The notes beneath the pieces are model-generated. The model did no database searches. It saw only the letters and a program-made list of their open reading frames with translations, and was not told where the DNA came from. Shown in pieces: positions 6,408 through 7,175 of a stretch of 7,175 bases of DNA (position 1 is the first letter of the stretch; the number at the start of each line of letters is the position of its first letter). The position numbers and the translations under genes were made by a program. The DNA comes from Flavobacteriales bacterium (lineage in GTDB: Bacteria; Bacteroidota; Bacteroidia; Flavobacteriales_D; CANHHI01): contig CANHHI010000078.1 of assembly GCA_947460225.1 (NCBI GenBank), positions 1-7,175 on the forward strand, in the 5' to 3' direction.

Positions 6408-6435
6408 AAAAGCTAGCAAAATTTTGCTAGCTTTT
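6408..6435 (-). terminator. Intrinsic terminator of tRNA-Leu (28-bp perfect palindrome)
   Basis: AAAAGCTAGCAAAA followed by its exact reverse complement forms a 28-bp perfect palindrome. Folded, it gives a GCTAGC stem extended by A-U pairs and, on the minus strand, ends in a T-run. It starts 6 bases after the tRNA-Leu 3' end and isolates that tRNA from gldG downstream. The symmetry would let it work on the plus strand too, but no plus-strand gene ends there. Confidence 0.85.
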
Positions 6436-6441
6436 GTTTTG

Positions 6442-6521
6442 TACCTGAGGTGGGAATCGAACCCACACTGTTTCCAACACGAGTTTGAGTCGTGCGCGTC
6501 TACCAATTCCGCCACTCAGGT
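6442..6521 (-). tRNA. tRNA-Leu (anticodon CAA)
   Basis: The minus strand gives an 80-nt class II tRNA. The acceptor is ACCTGAG/CTCAGGT (seven Watson-Crick pairs). GCGGAATTGGTAGACGC is the leucine-type D arm, CACGA-CTCAAAC-TCGTG the anticodon arm with CAA at 34-36, and GTGGG-TTCGATT-CCCAC the T arm, with discriminator A73 as expected for leucine. The variable region is only about 11 nt (TTGGAAACAGT), short for class II. The first pair is A1-U72 where most bacterial tRNAs have G1-C72. CCA is not encoded. It decodes UUG. Confidence 0.95.
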
Positions 6522-6585
6522 TTGTTGTCCGTGTTTTTTAAGCACTTACTAATCTAAAATTGCAACCCTCTTTTGAATTACAGTG

Positions 6586-6615
6586 CAAAGTTACGAAGTT
6601 TTTTTTAATTGGCAA
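6586..6615 (-). promoter_or_regulatory. Promoter of tRNA-Leu
   Basis: On the minus strand TTG (6615-6613), a 19-base spacer and TAACTTTG (6593-6586) form a near-perfect Bacteroidota promoter. The -7 word and spacer are identical to those of tRNA-Ala. The tRNA begins 64 bases past the -7 element, so the precursor should carry a 5' leader of roughly 55-60 nt, in contrast with the few bases of tRNA-Ala. Confidence 0.75.
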
Positions 6616-6668
6616 GTATTTTTTGAAAAATATTTTTTTCAGGACATGATTTTGCGCCAAAAAAAATG

Positions 6669-6676
6669 TATCTTTG
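6669..6676 (+). promoter_or_regulatory. -7 promoter element (TATCTTTG) of argS
   Basis: TATCTTTG is an exact TAnnTTTG match 16 bases before the argS ATG. No TTTG sits at the 19-base spacing; the nearest, at 6651-6654, is only 14 bases upstream. The element therefore rests mainly on the -7 match and its position. It lies 54-77 bases from the divergent tRNA-Leu promoter. Confidence 0.6.
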
Positions 6677-6692
6677 CCAGTAAAATAAAGGT

Positions 6693-7175
6693 ATGTACAC
6701 ATCTATTGTAGCGGATATTGCAAAAAAAACTTTGCATACATTATATGGTCTAAATCAGGAATTGAGTTTGCAGAAAACCCGCAAGGAATTTGAGGGCGAA
6801 ATTACTTTGCTTATTTTCCCGCTCACCAAACACATAGCTGAAAAACCCGATGCGATTGCCGAGAAAATAGGCAATCATTTGTGTGAAAATTATGCAGATA
6901 TTGTGGCGGGTTTCCAAGTGGTGAAGGGATTTTTGAATTTGTCTTTGCAGAGCAATTTTTGGCTTACACAATTAAAAAATTTGCAAAATTTGCCCAAAAT
7001 AGGGCAAATGGCGGATAGCGGTAAAACTTTTGTGGTGGAATACTCTTCGCCAAATACCAATAAACCTTTGCACTTGGGGCATTTGCGCAATATATTTTTG
7101 GGCTATGCGGTGGCGAATATTTTAAAATCTCGTGGGCATCAAGTCCAAAAAGTACAAATCATCAACGATAGGGGC
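6693..7175 (+). CDS. argS: Arginyl-tRNA synthetase, 3' end missing (right window edge)
   Basis: ArgRS is a class I synthetase that charges tRNA-Arg with arginine using ATP. The frame is open from ATG 6693 to the last base, with 161 residues visible and no stop in the window. Residues 1 to about 85 form the N-terminal Add1-type domain found in ArgRS, for instance FEGEITLLIFPLTK at 33-46 and FQVVKGFLNLSL at 74-85. The class I ATP-binding signature follows at 115-133, VEYSSPNTNKPLHLGHLRN, with the HIGH-equivalent HLGH at 127-130, then QIINDRG. This block is diagnostic of ArgRS. The purine-rich AAAGG at 6687-6691 lies immediately before the ATG, too close for a good Shine-Dalgarno. The usual length is about 550-600 residues, so roughly 400 are missing beyond the edge; the KMSKS-type loop and anticodon-binding domain cannot be checked. 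Confidence 0.95.
   Translation, partial: MYTSIVADIAKKTLHTLYGLNQELSLQKTRKEFEGEITLLIFPLTKHIAEKPDAIAEKIGNHLCENYADIVAGFQVVKGFLNLSLQSNFWLTQLKNLQNLPKIGQMADSGKTFVVEYSSPNTNKPLHLGHLRNIFLGYAVANILKSRGHQVQKVQIINDRG

Noticed and set aside
6750..7090. Minus-strand frames of 66-73 codons, one with a CPKCKG-like motif suggesting a zinc ribbon.
   Set aside because: They lie opposite the argS coding sequence, including its HLGH signature; the Cys pair is a by-product of the opposite strand.

Overview
The window looks like chromosomal DNA from a gliding-type member of the phylum Bacteroidota, probably Cytophagales or a relative. Four things support this: a gldG gene, promoter elements of the Bacteroidota form TAnnTTTG in front of several transcription units, little or no Shine-Dalgarno sequence before most starts, and moderately AT-rich DNA. 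The lineage below phylum is inferred from gene content only.

Layout, left to right. Plus strand: the 3' two thirds of thyA (thymidylate synthase) is followed after one base by folA (dihydrofolate reductase), the classic dTMP/folate pair. Next come a small ApaG-domain gene with its own promoter element and, 18 bases on, a full-length 1-pyrroline-5-carboxylate dehydrogenase gene (proline/arginine catabolism). Three different palindromes lie packed in the 86 bases after it, the first of which looks like a terminator. They are followed by a noticeably AT-richer gene encoding a TPR repeat protein fused to a DUF2971 domain, the one accessory-looking gene here.

A bidirectional terminator then separates that gene from a minus-strand block: tRNA-Ala(GGC), gldG and tRNA-Leu(CAA). 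The two tRNA genes have their own promoters with a 19-base spacer, and gldG has its own TAnnTTTG element. Divergent from this block, on the plus strand, argS (arginyl-tRNA synthetase) begins at 6693 with its own TAnnTTTG element and runs off the right edge. It has no stop codon inside the window, so it is easy to miss.

Most of the region is ordinary housekeeping DNA. The points worth a second look are the TPR-DUF2971 gene and its flanking palindromes, the stand-alone gldG whose promoter decides its start codon, and the very compact tRNA-Ala unit. I found no CRISPR array, insertion sequence, rRNA or recognisable multi-gene defence or biosynthetic system.
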